Shown in pieces: positions 1 through 9,168 of a DNA stretch of 64,000 nt. The notes under the pieces are model-generated. The model was given only the letters and a program-made list of their open reading frames with translations, made no database searches and was not told the origin of the DNA. This DNA comes from Paraburkholderia phenazinium (GTDB lineage: Bacteria > Pseudomonadota > Gammaproteobacteria > Burkholderiales > Burkholderiaceae): the NCBI RefSeq assembly GCF_900141745.1, contig NZ_FSRM01000001.1, positions 2,728,001 to 2,792,000 on the forward strand, written 5' to 3'. The position numbers and the translations under genes were made by a program. The number at the start of each line of letters is the position of its first letter. Within the stretch, counting starts at the first letter, position 1.

Positions 1-1
1 G

Positions 2-349
2 CTCGCGCTCTACGCGTTTGCTGCGGAGTCCAAAGCAGAGGCTCAACGTCATGTTGGTCCATTGCGTATTTTCAAACTGCGGCTCGCCACAGGGCAGAGC
101 GTGAATCTTCCCAGCCCCGAGGCCGCAGCGGAGTTCGCGCGGCAAACCGGCGTGAGCGATTACCGCCTCGACGAACTGCATCCGCACGTCGTTACCGGTA
201 CCGCAGACGATGTGCATCAGGAACTCGACGCATTGCACGAGCGCTTCGGCATCGAGGAATTCGTAATCGACACCCCCGTAGCGGACTATGCGCTGCGACT
301 CGCTTCGTTCGAAGCACTATCCCCTGTAGAACAGGCCGAGCGCGTCTGA
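2..349 (+). CDS. Luciferase-like (LLM) flavin-dependent monooxygenase, C-terminal part
   Basis: The reading frame is open from base 2 and ends in TGA at 347-349, so the gene begins outside the window; about 115 residues are visible. The pattern ([12 protein letters not shown], a helical stretch, then [32 protein letters not shown]) is the C-terminal end of the bacterial luciferase-like TIM-barrel family, close to the MsnO8-type subgroup, in which the last part closes the barrel. Such enzymes use reduced FMN from a separate reductase to oxygenate small substrates. It lies 43 bp upstream of a second LLM monooxygenase on the same strand, so both are probably in one operon. The substrate cannot be read from this fragment. 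Confidence 0.8.
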   Translation, partial: LALYAFAAESKAEAQRHVGPLRIFKLRLATGQSVNLPSPEAAAEFARQTGVSDYRLDELHPHVVTGTADDVHQELDALHERFGIEEFVIDTPVADYALRLASFEALSPVEQAERV

Positions 350-392
350 CCGCTCCTACATTCACGCTCATTTTCGTTTACCGGATCCAATC

Positions 393-1715
393 ATGACCCA
401 GCGAAATCTCACTTTCGGCATCATGCTGCATGGCGCAGGCGGCCATATGAATTCCTGGAAGCATCCGGCTGGCCCCGCCGATGCCAGCGTCAACCTCGAT
501 TTCATCACGGGTATCGCGCAGAAGGCGGAGGCCAACGGCGTTGCATTTGCTTTCGTAGCCGATGGCCTTTATATCAACGAGAAGTCGATTCCCCATTTCC
601 TGAACCGTTTCGAGCCGATTTCGATCCTGTCGGCGCTGGCGACCGCCACCTCGAAGATCGGTTTGGCGGGCACGCTCTCGACTTCGTACAGCCATCCGTT
701 TACGGTAGCACGGCAGTTCGCTTCGCTTGACCTGATTAGCGGCGGACGCGCGGGATGGAACGTCGTGACCTCGCCGCTCGAAGGCTCCGCGAAGAACTAT
801 GGCGGCGAGCATCCCGATCACGAACTGCGTTATCAGATCGCCGACGAATATCTGGAGGCGGTGCAGGGACTATGGGACAGTTGGGATGACGATGCATTCG
901 TGCGCGACCGCGAGAGCGGACGTTTCTTCGATCGCGAGAAGTTGCATACGCTCAACCATAAGGGCCGCTTCTTCGAGGTGGCGGGCCCGATCAATATCCA
1001 GCGTTCACCTCAGGGACAGCCGGTGATTTTCCAGGCAGGCTCATCGGATTCCGGCATTGCGCTTGCCGGCAAGTATGCGGATGCGGTGTTTACCCATTCG
1101 CCATCGCTCGAAGAAACGCGGGCGTTCGCGGAGAGCGTGAGGCAGAGCGCAGTCGAGCACGGGCGCGCGGCGAGCGATGTCAAGATCTTCCCGGGCATTG
1201 GGCCGATCGTCGGCGCGAGCGCAGAGGAGGCGGAAGCGAAGTACCGCGTGATCCGCGACCTGATCTCGATAGAGGAGGCGCTCGCCTATCTGGGCCGTTT
1301 CTTCGAACATCACGACTTCACTCAATACCCGCTTGACGAGCCGTTCCCCGAGCTGGGTGACCTCGGCAAAAACAGCTTCCGTTCGACCACCGACCGCATC
1401 AAGGCCGAAGCGAAGAAGAATGGCTCGACCTTGCGCGAGGTCGCATTGGAAGTGACGACACCGAAGCCGCAATTCATCGGCACAGGCGAGCAGATCGCGG
1501 ACGAACTGATTCGCTGGTTCGACGCCGGTGCGTCCGATGGTTTCATCCTGGGTTTCCCGGTGCAGGCCGAAGGTTTCGACGACTTTGTGCGCCATGTGAT
1601 CCCGGCGCTGGAGGCGCGTGGCCGCTATAGCCGCACGCTGGCCGGCCAAACGCTGCGTGATCATCTTGGGTTGCCGCGACGCGAAAGCCGCTACGCTGCC
1701 GCGGAAACGGCATGA
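393..1715 (+). CDS. LLM flavin-dependent monooxygenase, NtaA/SnaA/DszA type
   Basis: The 440-residue protein is the usual length of the NtaA/SnaA/DmoA branch of two-component FMNH2-dependent monooxygenases. Typical blocks are visible: [17 protein letters not shown] at the N-terminus, then [13 protein letters not shown] near residue 115, the NYG loop after it, and [16 protein letters not shown] near 210, which forms part of the flavin phosphate site. The ATG at 393 follows a weak GGATCC-like ribosome site. Relatives oxidise N- or S-substituted compounds, including nitrilotriacetate, dibenzothiophene sulfone and N-acetyl-S-alkyl-cysteines. The neighbouring amino-acid transporter and GNAT acetyltransferase point to an N-acetylated S-substituted amino acid, but this is inference. 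No flavin reductase is encoded next to it. Confidence 0.9.
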   Translation: MTQRNLTFGIMLHGAGGHMNSWKHPAGPADASVNLDFITGIAQKAEANGVAFAFVADGLYINEKSIPHFLNRFEPISILSALATATSKIGLAGTLSTSYSHPFTVARQFASLDLISGGRAGWNVVTSPLEGSAKNYGGEHPDHELRYQIADEYLEAVQGLWDSWDDDAFVRDRESGRFFDREKLHTLNHKGRFFEVAGPINIQRSPQGQPVIFQAGSSDSGIALAGKYADAVFTHSPSLEETRAFAESVRQSAVEHGRAASDVKIFPGIGPIVGASAEEAEAKYRVIRDLISIEEALAYLGRFFEHHDFTQYPLDEPFPELGDLGKNSFRSTTDRIKAEAKKNGSTLREVALEVTTPKPQFIGTGEQIADELIRWFDAGASDGFILGFPVQAEGFDDFVRHVIPALEARGRYSRTLAGQTLRDHLGLPRRESRYAAAETA

Positions 1716-1746
1716 CTGACGTAGCGCGAGGCAGGAGGGCAGAATC

Positions 1747-3579
1747 ATGAGCGACACCACCCAGCGGTTTCCCGGCACGGCTCACGCAGGCCACGCAAGT
1801 GACGACGCAGCAGGTCCCGAATACGCGCACTATCGGATCGTTCCCGCAAGGCACCATGCGCGCACGGCAGGAACCGTGCTGGCGATCGCGCTGATCGCGA
1901 TCGTGGCGAATTCGGTACTCGGCAATCCGCGTTGGGGCTGGGGCGTCTTCGCGCAGTGGTTTTTTGCTGGCCCCGTGCTCGAGGGGCTAGGACGTACGCT
2001 GGTGCTGACGGGGCTCGGCGCGTTGTTCGGCTTCACGCTCGCGGTACCGCTTGCACTGGCGCGAGTATCGCGTTCGCCGTTACTGGCCGGCTGTGCGTGG
2101 GCGTTTATCTGGCTATTCCGTTCGATCCCGCCGATCGTGCTGTTGCTGCTGTTAAACAACCTTGGCTATCTGTACGAGACGATCTGGATCGGGGTTCCGT
2201 TTACGCATATTGCACTACTGAATGAATCGACCACCGATCTGATCAGTCCGTTTTTCGCGGCCGTGCTTGGACTCACGCTGAACCACGCGGCGTTTTCGGC
2301 CGAGGCTATCCGTGGTGGGATTCTCTCCGTCGACCACGGGCAGCGTGAGGCCGGTGCGGCGCTGGGTCTGCCGGGTGGCCGCCAGGTGCGTCGTATCGTG
2401 TTGCCACAGGCGATGCGCGCCATTCTGCCGACAGCGTTCAACGATGTAATCGGTCTCGCGAAAGGCACCTCCGTCGTCTACATCCTCGCGATGCCGGATC
2501 TGTTCTATACGGTGCAGATCATTTATCACCGCAATCTGGAAGTCATTCCGCTGCTGATGGTCGCGACGATCTGGTATCTGATCATCCTCACGGTGTTGTC
2601 GGCGATTCAGGTTCACATCGAACGGTACTATGCCCGCGGTGCGACGCGCGAGCAGGTGGCGTTGTCGCCGTTGACTGCATTGTTCGGCCGGTGGCGTAAT
2701 GCGCGCGCTGCACCTGGTGAAAGCGCAGGCGAGCTTGGGAGCCGATCTGGCGTTGGGGCAAAAACCAGCAGCGAATCCAGCAGCGAAGCGGGCAAAGCCG
2801 GCTGGGCGCAGCGGCGGATCGGCGGCAAGGTGGGCATCCATAATGTCTCGAAGAGCTTCGGCACCCTAAAGGTTCTCGATAACATTTCGCTGGCGTTTCC
2901 TTCGGGCAGCGTCACCGTGATTCTCGGTCAGTCGGGCTCCGGCAAATCGACGCTGCTGCGCTCGATCAACCACCTCGAACGCGTGGACGATGGCTTCATT
3001 GATATCGACGGCGAGCTGATCGGCTATCGCCGCGACGGACGCACGCTCTACGAGCTCAAGGAGAAGGACATCCTGCAGCGGCGACGCGCGGATGTCGGCA
3101 TGGTGTTTCAGAGCTTCAACCTGTTTCCGCACCTGAGCGTGCTCGACAACGTCATCGAGGCGCCGCTGGCCTCAGGTGTGCCGCGCGCGCAGGCCCAGGC
3201 TGAGGCGCGCACACTGCTCGCGCGCGTAGGACTCGGCGACAAGGCCGATGCATGGCCGCGCCAGCTATCGGGCGGTCAGCAACAACGTGTGGCGATTGCG
3301 CGTGCGCTTGCACTGAAACCGAAAGTACTACTGTTTGACGAGCCGACGTCCGCACTCGATCCGGAGCTGGTCAACGAGGTACTTGACGTGATCCGCCAGC
3401 TTGCACGTTCGGGCACGACGCTGATCATTGTCACGCATGAAATTGGCTTCGCGCGCGAGGTCGCCGACACGATCGTATTCATGGACGGTGGACGCATAGT
3501 CGAAGCGGGGCCGCCGTCGCGCGTGCTTGGCGATCCGGCGCAGGCTCGCACGCGTGAATTCCTCTCGAAGGTGCTGTGA
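1747..3579 (+). CDS. Amino-acid ABC transporter, fused permease and ATPase
   Basis: A 610-residue fusion. Residues about 35-290 form a HisM/GlnP-type permease with several hydrophobic segments and the permease loop ALGLPGGRQVRRIVLPQAMR. A linker rich in Ser and Ala (about 300-355) follows, then a polar amino-acid ABC ATPase with Walker A GQSGSGKS, signature LSGGQQQRVAIARALA, Walker B VLLFDEPTSALDPE and the switch histidine in IVTHE. Permease and ATPase are usually separate proteins, though permease-ATPase fusions occur in Burkholderiaceae. An AGGAGG-type site precedes the ATG. The binding protein begins 4 bp after the stop, so the two genes form one uptake system in the inner membrane. Confidence 0.93.
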   Translation: MSDTTQRFPGTAHAGHASDDAAGPEYAHYRIVPARHHARTAGTVLAIALIAIVANSVLGNPRWGWGVFAQWFFAGPVLEGLGRTLVLTGLGALFGFTLAVPLALARVSRSPLLAGCAWAFIWLFRSIPPIVLLLLLNNLGYLYETIWIGVPFTHIALLNESTTDLISPFFAAVLGLTLNHAAFSAEAIRGGILSVDHGQREAGAALGLPGGRQVRRIVLPQAMRAILPTAFNDVIGLAKGTSVVYILAMPDLFYTVQIIYHRNLEVIPLLMVATIWYLIILTVLSAIQVHIERYYARGATREQVALSPLTALFGRWRNARAAPGESAGELGSRSGVGAKTSSESSSEAGKAGWAQRRIGGKVGIHNVSKSFGTLKVLDNISLAFPSGSVTVILGQSGSGKSTLLRSINHLERVDDGFIDIDGELIGYRRDGRTLYELKEKDILQRRRADVGMVFQSFNLFPHLSVLDNVIEAPLASGVPRAQAQAEARTLLARVGLGDKADAWPRQLSGGQQQRVAIARALALKPKVLLFDEPTSALDPELVNEVLDVIRQLARSGTTLIIVTHEIGFAREVADTIVFMDGGRIVEAGPPSRVLGDPAQARTREFLSKVL

Positions 3580-3583
3580 GCGT

Positions 3584-4561
3584 ATGCGACGAATGAAACA
3601 CAACGGCTTAGGATCACTGATGACCGGCCGACGGACGTTCATGATGGAGATGGCCGCGCTGGCTGCGTTGCCGTTTGCATGGTCTGCCGAACCAGCGTAT
3701 GCGGCAACACAGGTTTACGACTTCAGCCCGGAGCAGAAAGAGCGTATCCGCGCGCCCAGGGACCTGGACGCGCAGCGCCTGCTCGCAGGCTATCGCTTCG
3801 TGACGCCAGGCGTGCTCACGGTGGCGATAGCGCCGTTCGATCCGCCTATCGCGACGTACGCGACCGACGCCCGTAGCATCGTGGGCTCCGATCCCGATTA
3901 CGCGCAGCTCGTCGCCGATGCGCTCGGCCTGCGTCTGCTGCTGGTGCCTGTCGCGTGGCCCGACTGGCCGCTGGGTCTCGCGTCAGGTAAATACGACGCG
4001 GTGATCTCGAACGTCGGCGTCACCGAGAAACGCAAGCAGAAGTTCGACTTTACGACGTACAGGCTGGGTCTGCATGGGTTCTATGTGAAGTCGGACAGCG
4101 CCATCAGGTCGATCCGTGAACCGAAGGATATCGCGGGGCTGCGCATCATCACCAGTTCCGGGACGATCCAGGAGCGGATCCTGCTCGAATGGAATCAGAG
4201 GAACACCGCACATGGGCTGAAAGAGGCGAGCCTGCAGTACTACGACGACAGCGCCGCTAACCGGTTGGCGCTGCTGTCGGGCCGCGCCGATGCCATCTTC
4301 AATCCAGATCCGACGCTCGCCTATGAGGCCGCGACGCAAGGACAGATCCGCCAGGTAGGCACGGTCAACGCGGGCTGGCCGAACAACGCGGACGTCGCGA
4401 TCGCGAGCCGCAAGGGCAGTGGCCTTGCGGCGGCGCTGACGGCGGCGACCAATGGGCTGATCCGCGGCGGCCAGTATCGCGCGGCGCTCGCGCGCTGGGG
4501 CCTGCAAACAGAGGCCGTCGAGCACTCCGAGACCAATCCTGCCGGCTTTCCGGATGCGTGA
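3584..4561 (+). CDS. Periplasmic amino-acid-binding protein, family 3
   Basis: The 325-residue protein starts with a charged segment and a hydrophobic stretch (FMMEMAALAALPFAWS) ending near AYAA, consistent with export. The mature part has the family-3 binding-protein layout: VLTVAIAPFDPPIATY, GSDPDYAQLVADALGLRLLLVPVAW, then GKYDAVISNVGVTEKRKQKFDFT, the block typical of amino-acid-binding proteins. The ATG at 3584 was chosen because it follows the transporter stop by four bases; an in-frame ATG at 3593 is also possible. It delivers ligand to the fused transporter at 1747-3579. Ligand identity is unknown; an S-modified amino acid fits the operon. Confidence 0.9.
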   Translation: MRRMKHNGLGSLMTGRRTFMMEMAALAALPFAWSAEPAYAATQVYDFSPEQKERIRAPRDLDAQRLLAGYRFVTPGVLTVAIAPFDPPIATYATDARSIVGSDPDYAQLVADALGLRLLLVPVAWPDWPLGLASGKYDAVISNVGVTEKRKQKFDFTTYRLGLHGFYVKSDSAIRSIREPKDIAGLRIITSSGTIQERILLEWNQRNTAHGLKEASLQYYDDSAANRLALLSGRADAIFNPDPTLAYEAATQGQIRQVGTVNAGWPNNADVAIASRKGSGLAAALTAATNGLIRGGQYRAALARWGLQTEAVEHSETNPAGFPDA

Positions 4562-4602
4562 TCGAAGGCGCTTACTAGCCAGAACAACCAGAGAGGGCAT
4601 TT

Positions 4603-5643
4603 ATGTGTGCGGTCCGCATTGATCACCTTGCTTTCCTCACGCCGGGCAACTATGCCGACGATGCGCCGCTCGCCGGTTTCGAGCGGACGCTGGAACTGTT
4701 TGGCGTCGGCGAGGCGCTTGGCTACGACAGCGCGTGGGTGCGTCAGCGCCACCTGGAACGAGCGGTCTCCTCGTCGGCGACTTTCCTCGCGGCTGCCAGC
4801 CAGCGTACGACGCGGATCGGCCTCGGCACCGCGGTCATCCAGATGGGCTACGAGAATCCATTTCGTCTTGCCGAGGACCTTGCCACCGTCGATGTGCTGT
4901 CGCGCGGCCGCCTCAACATCGGGCTCAGCGCAGGTGCCCCGGCGCACGGCATCCTGCTCGGTGAACGGCTTTTCGATGCGAATCCCGAACTGATCGACTT
5001 CTCACATGCGCGAGTCGAGCGTCTGCGCCGCAATCTCGCCGGTGAATGGCTCGGCGCGGAAGACACCTTCATCGAATCGGCGGCGGGCCGCGTGCGGCCT
5101 CGCGTGACGCCCTATGCGGCGGGTCTCACCGAGCGGCTCTGGTATGGCGGCGGTTCGCGACGCTCGATCGAATGGGCCGGCCGCAATGGCTTCAATCTGC
5201 TGATCGGCAACATCACAACCGGTGAGGGAACTGACGATTACCGCGAAGCGCAGCTGCGCCAGCTCGAACTGTTCCACTCGCACTGGCGCGAAGCGCGCTC
5301 GCCGCGTATCGCGCTGGGCCGCGTGATCGTGCCGACCGATGGCGCCGATGCCAGGACGCGGCAACGATATCGAGAGTTCGCCGAGGGACGCCACGCACGC
5401 ACTTTGACTGCGCATGGCGAGCGCCGCACCTTGTTTGCGCCCGATCTGGTTGGTACTGCAGACGAGATCGTCGCGCGCCTGCTTGAAGATCCGGTCGTTG
5501 GACAGGTTCGCGAACTGCGCCTCGAATTGCCCTACGACCTTCCGTTTGAGAACTATCAGCAGATCCTCGAGGACTTCGTGATTCGCATCGCACCTGAACT
5601 GGGCTGGCGGCCCGAGGCCGCACGAGAACCTGTCGCGGCGTAG
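4603..5643 (+). CDS. LLM class flavin-dependent oxidoreductase
   Basis: A 346-residue luciferase-like protein, third of its superfamily in this operon. Recognisable segments are ALGYDSAWVRQRHLE (usually WVAEHH), TTRIGLGTAVIQMGYENPFRLAEDLATVDVLSRGRLNIGLSAG, and WYGGGSRRSIEWAGRNGFNLL, the flavin phosphate region. The last 60 residues carry the usual VGTADEIVARLLEDP block. It is distinct in subgroup from the 393-1715 enzyme, so the operon may oxidise more than one sulfur or nitrogen compound. A GAGAGG ribosome site lies just before the ATG. The nearby genes are separated by 12 to 41 bp. Confidence 0.9.
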   Translation: MCAVRIDHLAFLTPGNYADDAPLAGFERTLELFGVGEALGYDSAWVRQRHLERAVSSSATFLAAASQRTTRIGLGTAVIQMGYENPFRLAEDLATVDVLSRGRLNIGLSAGAPAHGILLGERLFDANPELIDFSHARVERLRRNLAGEWLGAEDTFIESAAGRVRPRVTPYAAGLTERLWYGGGSRRSIEWAGRNGFNLLIGNITTGEGTDDYREAQLRQLELFHSHWREARSPRIALGRVIVPTDGADARTRQRYREFAEGRHARTLTAHGERRTLFAPDLVGTADEIVARLLEDPVVGQVRELRLELPYDLPFENYQQILEDFVIRIAPELGWRPEAAREPVAA

Positions 5644-5679
5644 CAGCCACACATATTGCCGTATCGATTGATTGACCTT

Positions 5680-6219
5680 ATGACACAAGCCCAAGCCACA
5701 TCCGTTGCCACTGTTCCGACACAGATTCACACCGTGCCCGACGACCGCCTCATTTATGTTTTGGGGAACGACCCGTTGGCGCGTCCTCTTTTCGAAGAGC
5801 TCGCCTACGAATACAGCAGTCGTTACGCGGGTCTGATCGACACCGACGAGATCGCGAGAGAGATGGAGCGCTATCCCGTGGAGGCTTTCGCGCCGCCGTA
5901 CGGTGCGTTCCTGCTTTTGCTGCGAGACGGGCAGGCCATAGCGGGTGGCGCGTTCATGCGCCATGCCGACCCGGGCACTACCGAGTTCAAACGCATCTGG
6001 GCGAGCCGCAAGCATCGGCGTCAGGGTCTCGCACGGCGCATTCTCATCGAACTGGAGGCGCATGCGGTTCGTCTGGGTTATACGCGCGTGTTCCTCAGCA
6101 CCGGACCGCGTCAGCCAGAGGCCATTGCGCTGTATCAGACCAATGGCTATACCTTGCTGTCCGCACACGACTTCGGTGAGGACCAGCCGCCGGGATATCT
6201 GTTCGAGAAGTACCTGTAG
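5680..6219 (+). CDS. GNAT family N-acetyltransferase
   Basis: About 179 residues with the GNAT acetyl-CoA site: GTTEFKRIWASRKHRRQGLA, which contains the R/Q-x-x-G-x-A pyrophosphate loop, followed by RILIELEAHAVRLGYTRVFLSTGPRQPEAIALYQTNGY, the final beta-alpha unit. The frame is open upstream to a TTG at 5656, but the ATG at 5680 gives a normal family length; neither has a strong ribosome site. In S-substituted cysteine salvage operons of Bacillus, GNAT enzymes of this type acetylate the amino group before LLM monooxygenases cleave the thioether. The same gene mix here supports that role, as inference. Confidence 0.88.
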   Translation: MTQAQATSVATVPTQIHTVPDDRLIYVLGNDPLARPLFEELAYEYSSRYAGLIDTDEIAREMERYPVEAFAPPYGAFLLLLRDGQAIAGGAFMRHADPGTTEFKRIWASRKHRRQGLARRILIELEAHAVRLGYTRVFLSTGPRQPEAIALYQTNGYTLLSAHDFGEDQPPGYLFEKYL

Positions 6220-6240
6220 CGTTTTCTACCCAACCTATCA

Positions 6241-7905
6241 ATGATCAACCGTTCCTTGAAAAAATCAGCGCTTGCTGTGCGGCGCGTTGCGCTTGCGTCC
6301 ATATCCCTCTGCATCGCATCATTCAGCCTGTTGACGGCGACACTGCCGGTTGCCGCGCCGGCGTATGCAGCCGGCAGCAAGACCCTGGTGTTCTGCACTG
6401 AGGGCAGTCCGGCTGGGTTCGACCCGGGCCAGCACACAACCGGTACCGATTTCGACGCCAGCAGCAGCGCGGTCTACAACGAACTGGTGGAATTTCGCCC
6501 CGGCACGCTCGACCTCGAGCCAGCGCTCGCGACGAGCTGGGACGTGTCCGAAGATCAGCGGACGTACACGTTTCATCTGCGGCATGGTGTGAAGTTTCAT
6601 ACGACGGCGTGGTTCAAGCCCACTCGCGATTTCGACGCGGATGACGTGCTGTTCACTTTCAACCGCATGCTCAATCCCGACGATCCGTTTCGCCGGGCTT
6701 ATCCGACGAGTTTCCCGTATTTCAGCGATCTGGGCTTCGACAGGAACCTCGCGCGGATCGACAAAGTGGACGACTACACGGTGCGCTTCCAGCTAAAACA
6801 GCCGGACGTGATCTTCGTGCGCAATGTCGCGATGAGCTTCGCATCGATTCTGTCCGCACAATACGCAGCACAACTGAGCGCTGCGCATCGCGAGGCCGAT
6901 ATCAACCAGTTGCCGGTTGGCACCGGTCCGTTCGTGTTCCGTTCCTATCAGAAGGATGCCCTGATCCGTTACGACGCGAATCCCGACTATTGGCGCCCGG
7001 AAGACGTGAAACTCGCGCACCTGATCTTTGCCATTACGCCCGACCCAGGTGTGCGGGCCCAGAAGCTCGCGAGCGGCGAATGCCAGGTGTCGGTGTACCC
7101 ACGTCCCGCGGATCTGGAGGTGATCAAACGCAACCCCGACCTGACCTTGATTACAGGCGTGGGCTTCAATGTAGGCTTTGTTGCGTACAACACGCAGCAC
7201 ACGCCGCTGGACCGCGTCGAAGTGCGGCGCGCGCTCGATATGGCGATCGATAAGCCCGCCATTATCAAGGCCGTTTTCGCAGGCAACGCGACCATCGCGA
7301 CCAATCCGATGCCACCGTCCCAATGGTCGTACGACAAACAGTTAAAGGATGCGCCGTACGATCCCGCGAAGGCGAAGACATTGCTGGCGCAGGCGGGCTT
7401 CCCGAACGGTTTCGACATCTCGCTGTGGGCGATGCCGGTGCAGCGTCCCTACAACCCGAATGCGCAGTTGATGGCGCAACTCATCCAGCAGGATTGGGCG
7501 AACATCGGCGTGCGCGCCAGAATCGTCAGCTACGAGTGGGGTGAATACAATCGCCGCGCGAAGCAGGGCGGTGAGCACGACGCGATCCTCTACGGCTGGT
7601 CGGGCGACAATGGCGACCCCGACAACTGGCTCGGCACCTTGCTCGGTTGCGATGCGGTGCACGGCAGCAACGTGTCGAAGTGGTGCGATCCCAGCTTCGA
7701 TGCCTTGATCGTCAAGGCGCGCTCGAGTTCCGACACCGCAGTACGCACGACGCTTTATGAGCAGGCCCAGGTAATCTTCAAGCAGCAGGTGCCTTATACG
7801 CCGATCGCACATTCGATCGTGTCGTTGCCTGCATCGAAGCGCGTGAGAGGGCTCGTATTTTCGCCGCTCGGAAGCCACCGGTTCGACGGCGTCTGGCTGG
7901 AGTAA
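6241..7905 (+). CDS. ABC transporter substrate-binding protein, family 5 (DppA-like)
   Basis: A 554-residue exported protein. The signal peptide covers about residues 1-43 and ends at APAYA before AGSKTLVFCTEGSPAGFDPG. Family-5 signatures follow: VYNELVEF, LATSWDVSEDQRTYTFHLRHGVKFH, DADDVLFTFNRM, and LPVGTGPFVFRSYQKD. This family binds di- or oligopeptides, nickel or opines and feeds a DppBCDF-type transporter. No matching permease or ATPase genes follow, so it is either an orphan receptor sharing a distant transporter or a remnant of a larger locus. It ends the operon that began before the window. Confidence 0.92.
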   Translation: MINRSLKKSALAVRRVALASISLCIASFSLLTATLPVAAPAYAAGSKTLVFCTEGSPAGFDPGQHTTGTDFDASSSAVYNELVEFRPGTLDLEPALATSWDVSEDQRTYTFHLRHGVKFHTTAWFKPTRDFDADDVLFTFNRMLNPDDPFRRAYPTSFPYFSDLGFDRNLARIDKVDDYTVRFQLKQPDVIFVRNVAMSFASILSAQYAAQLSAAHREADINQLPVGTGPFVFRSYQKDALIRYDANPDYWRPEDVKLAHLIFAITPDPGVRAQKLASGECQVSVYPRPADLEVIKRNPDLTLITGVGFNVGFVAYNTQHTPLDRVEVRRALDMAIDKPAIIKAVFAGNATIATNPMPPSQWSYDKQLKDAPYDPAKAKTLLAQAGFPNGFDISLWAMPVQRPYNPNAQLMAQLIQQDWANIGVRARIVSYEWGEYNRRAKQGGEHDAILYGWSGDNGDPDNWLGTLLGCDAVHGSNVSKWCDPSFDALIVKARSSSDTAVRTTLYEQAQVIFKQQVPYTPIAHSIVSLPASKRVRGLVFSPLGSHRFDGVWLE

Positions 7906-7910
7906 ACGAC

Positions 7911-8312
7911 ATGAGCCAGTTTGAGGAGTTGACCGACAGCGAATGGGCCCTGATCGAGGGATTGTTCTGCAACGAAGTGGTGCCGCCCGAGCGCTCAGGA
8001 AGACGGCGAGTGGAGCCGCGCACCGTGGTCAATGCGGTGCTGTGGGGACTATCGACCGGGCATGGCTGGTCCAGGCTGCCCGGCCGGTATCCATCACGCC
8101 CGACCTGCGTGCGTCGCTTTGACGAGTGGCAGGCCGACGGCACGCTTGCCGAAATCGTCAGACGGCTCAATGCCGGCGGCCGGACAGTGTCGCCGCGTGG
8201 TGCAATTGGCGATGCGTTCAAACATCGTGCCGCGAACCCGGATCACGCTCGTCTGAAACGTCTGTCGTGGAGCAGTCCGCAAACGTGGCGCGCGCCGGTC
8301 GACGTGATCTGA
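7911..8312 (+). CDS. IS5-type transposase N-terminal domain protein (DUF4096-like)
   Basis: The first 95 residues (FEELTDSEWALIEGLF, GRRRVEPRTVVNAVLWGLSTGHGWSRLPGRYPS, CVRRFDEWQADGTLAEIVRRL) match the small N-terminal DNA-binding domain of IS5/ISL3-like transposases that occurs as a solitary ORF in many Burkholderia genomes. The catalytic DDE part is missing. The last 35 residues (from about SPRGAIG) show no family pattern and look like read-through after truncation. The ATG starts six bases after the preceding stop. It may be a domesticated DNA-binding protein or a dead fragment; I saw no flanking inverted repeats. Confidence 0.7.
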   Translation: MSQFEELTDSEWALIEGLFCNEVVPPERSGRRRVEPRTVVNAVLWGLSTGHGWSRLPGRYPSRPTCVRRFDEWQADGTLAEIVRRLNAGGRTVSPRGAIGDAFKHRAANPDHARLKRLSWSSPQTWRAPVDVI

Positions 8313-8314
8313 AA

Positions 8315-8707
8315 CTAGATTTGCGCGTGCCACGCAAGAATCGAGCGGCGGTAACCCGAGGGAAGCGGCTCCGGCAATGCATCCACGTCGAAGGTCCCCA
8401 CCTGCAAATGCTCTTCGCTGATCGAAGGCGAGAACGTCCCTTCGATCCGGCATCCATACGTCACGATAAATACAAAGCGCTCGGGGATCACTTCGAACAG
8501 GTAGCTATCGAGAATCCTGCAGGGCGTGACGGTTGCCGCCAGCTCTTCTTCGAACTCCCGGGCAACGGCCTGCTCGGGAGTTTCGCCCACTTCAAGCCGG
8601 CCGCCGGGCAGCTCCCACTCCTGCCGCTCGTTCAGCAGCAGGATGACCTGGCCGGGCGCGCTGAATGCCACGCCTTTAACTGATACCGGAAAGCGGTCGT
8701 TGTTCAT
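8315..8707 (-). CDS. Nudix hydrolase
   Basis: About 130 residues. The Nudix box is clear: G-x5-E-x7-REFEEE, within GRLEVGETPEQAVAREFEEE; the final glycine of the consensus is alanine here. Nudix enzymes cleave a nucleoside diphosphate linked to another moiety using a divalent metal held by the glutamates. The ATG at 8707 (MNNDRFPVSVKGV) was chosen because the family begins with such a beta strand; a GTG at 8767 would add 20 residues without family features. It is convergent with, and three bases from, the transposase-like gene. The substrate is unknown. Confidence 0.88.
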   Translation of the reverse strand: MNNDRFPVSVKGVAFSAPGQVILLLNERQEWELPGGRLEVGETPEQAVAREFEEELAATVTPCRILDSYLFEVIPERFVFIVTYGCRIEGTFSPSISEEHLQVGTFDVDALPEPLPSGYRRSILAWHAQI

Positions 8708-9168
8708 CTGCGGTATGCCATGTCGCGCGGCGGCGCGTTCGTTGACCGGCCAGCGCCGGCGATTCACGGAATTGACGAAATACTGTCTTCGATTAATCCG
8801 GATCTGTCGATCACAATTTCGTAATAAACCAGGCTAAAACTCGCCTGGAAAAAGAGCGGGCCGCTGCCCTGTATCCGGTTGCCTTTGCGAGTGCACGCAG
8901 CTTGTGCGTGCGATGCAGGTGAATCAAGGCCCAGCCGGTTCGCACAACCGAAATAATACAAAATGCTTTCGATGAACTTCCGATTACCTGTGATTTCAGC
9001 CAATCGTCCGCTTCGGGTACGTATCTTTCAGTGCGTTTATAAAACGTTCATATTCGAATGCTCCAATGCGTCGGCGTAATCGAGCTGATAACACGCTGTA
9101 CTCCTTTAACAAAGCGGCTTCCTATCCCCAAACGATGGATCCGTCGCAGAATATCCGGAGCGCCCCAT
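8708..9168. other. Intergenic region before phosphoesterase gene
   Basis: About 460 bp between two divergently transcribed genes with no convincing coding region. It must carry promoters for the Nudix gene and for the phosphoesterase at 9169. The stretch around 9031-9060 is relatively A+T rich and could include a promoter, but I could not define -35 and -10 elements. CTGTC at 8783 and 8804 recalls a Pho box but the spacing is wrong. Confidence 0.4.

Noticed and set aside
8783..8808. Pho-box-like pair CTGTC ahead of the phosphoesterase
   Set aside because: The two units are 21 bp apart and the intervening half-site is missing; Pho boxes repeat every 11 bp.
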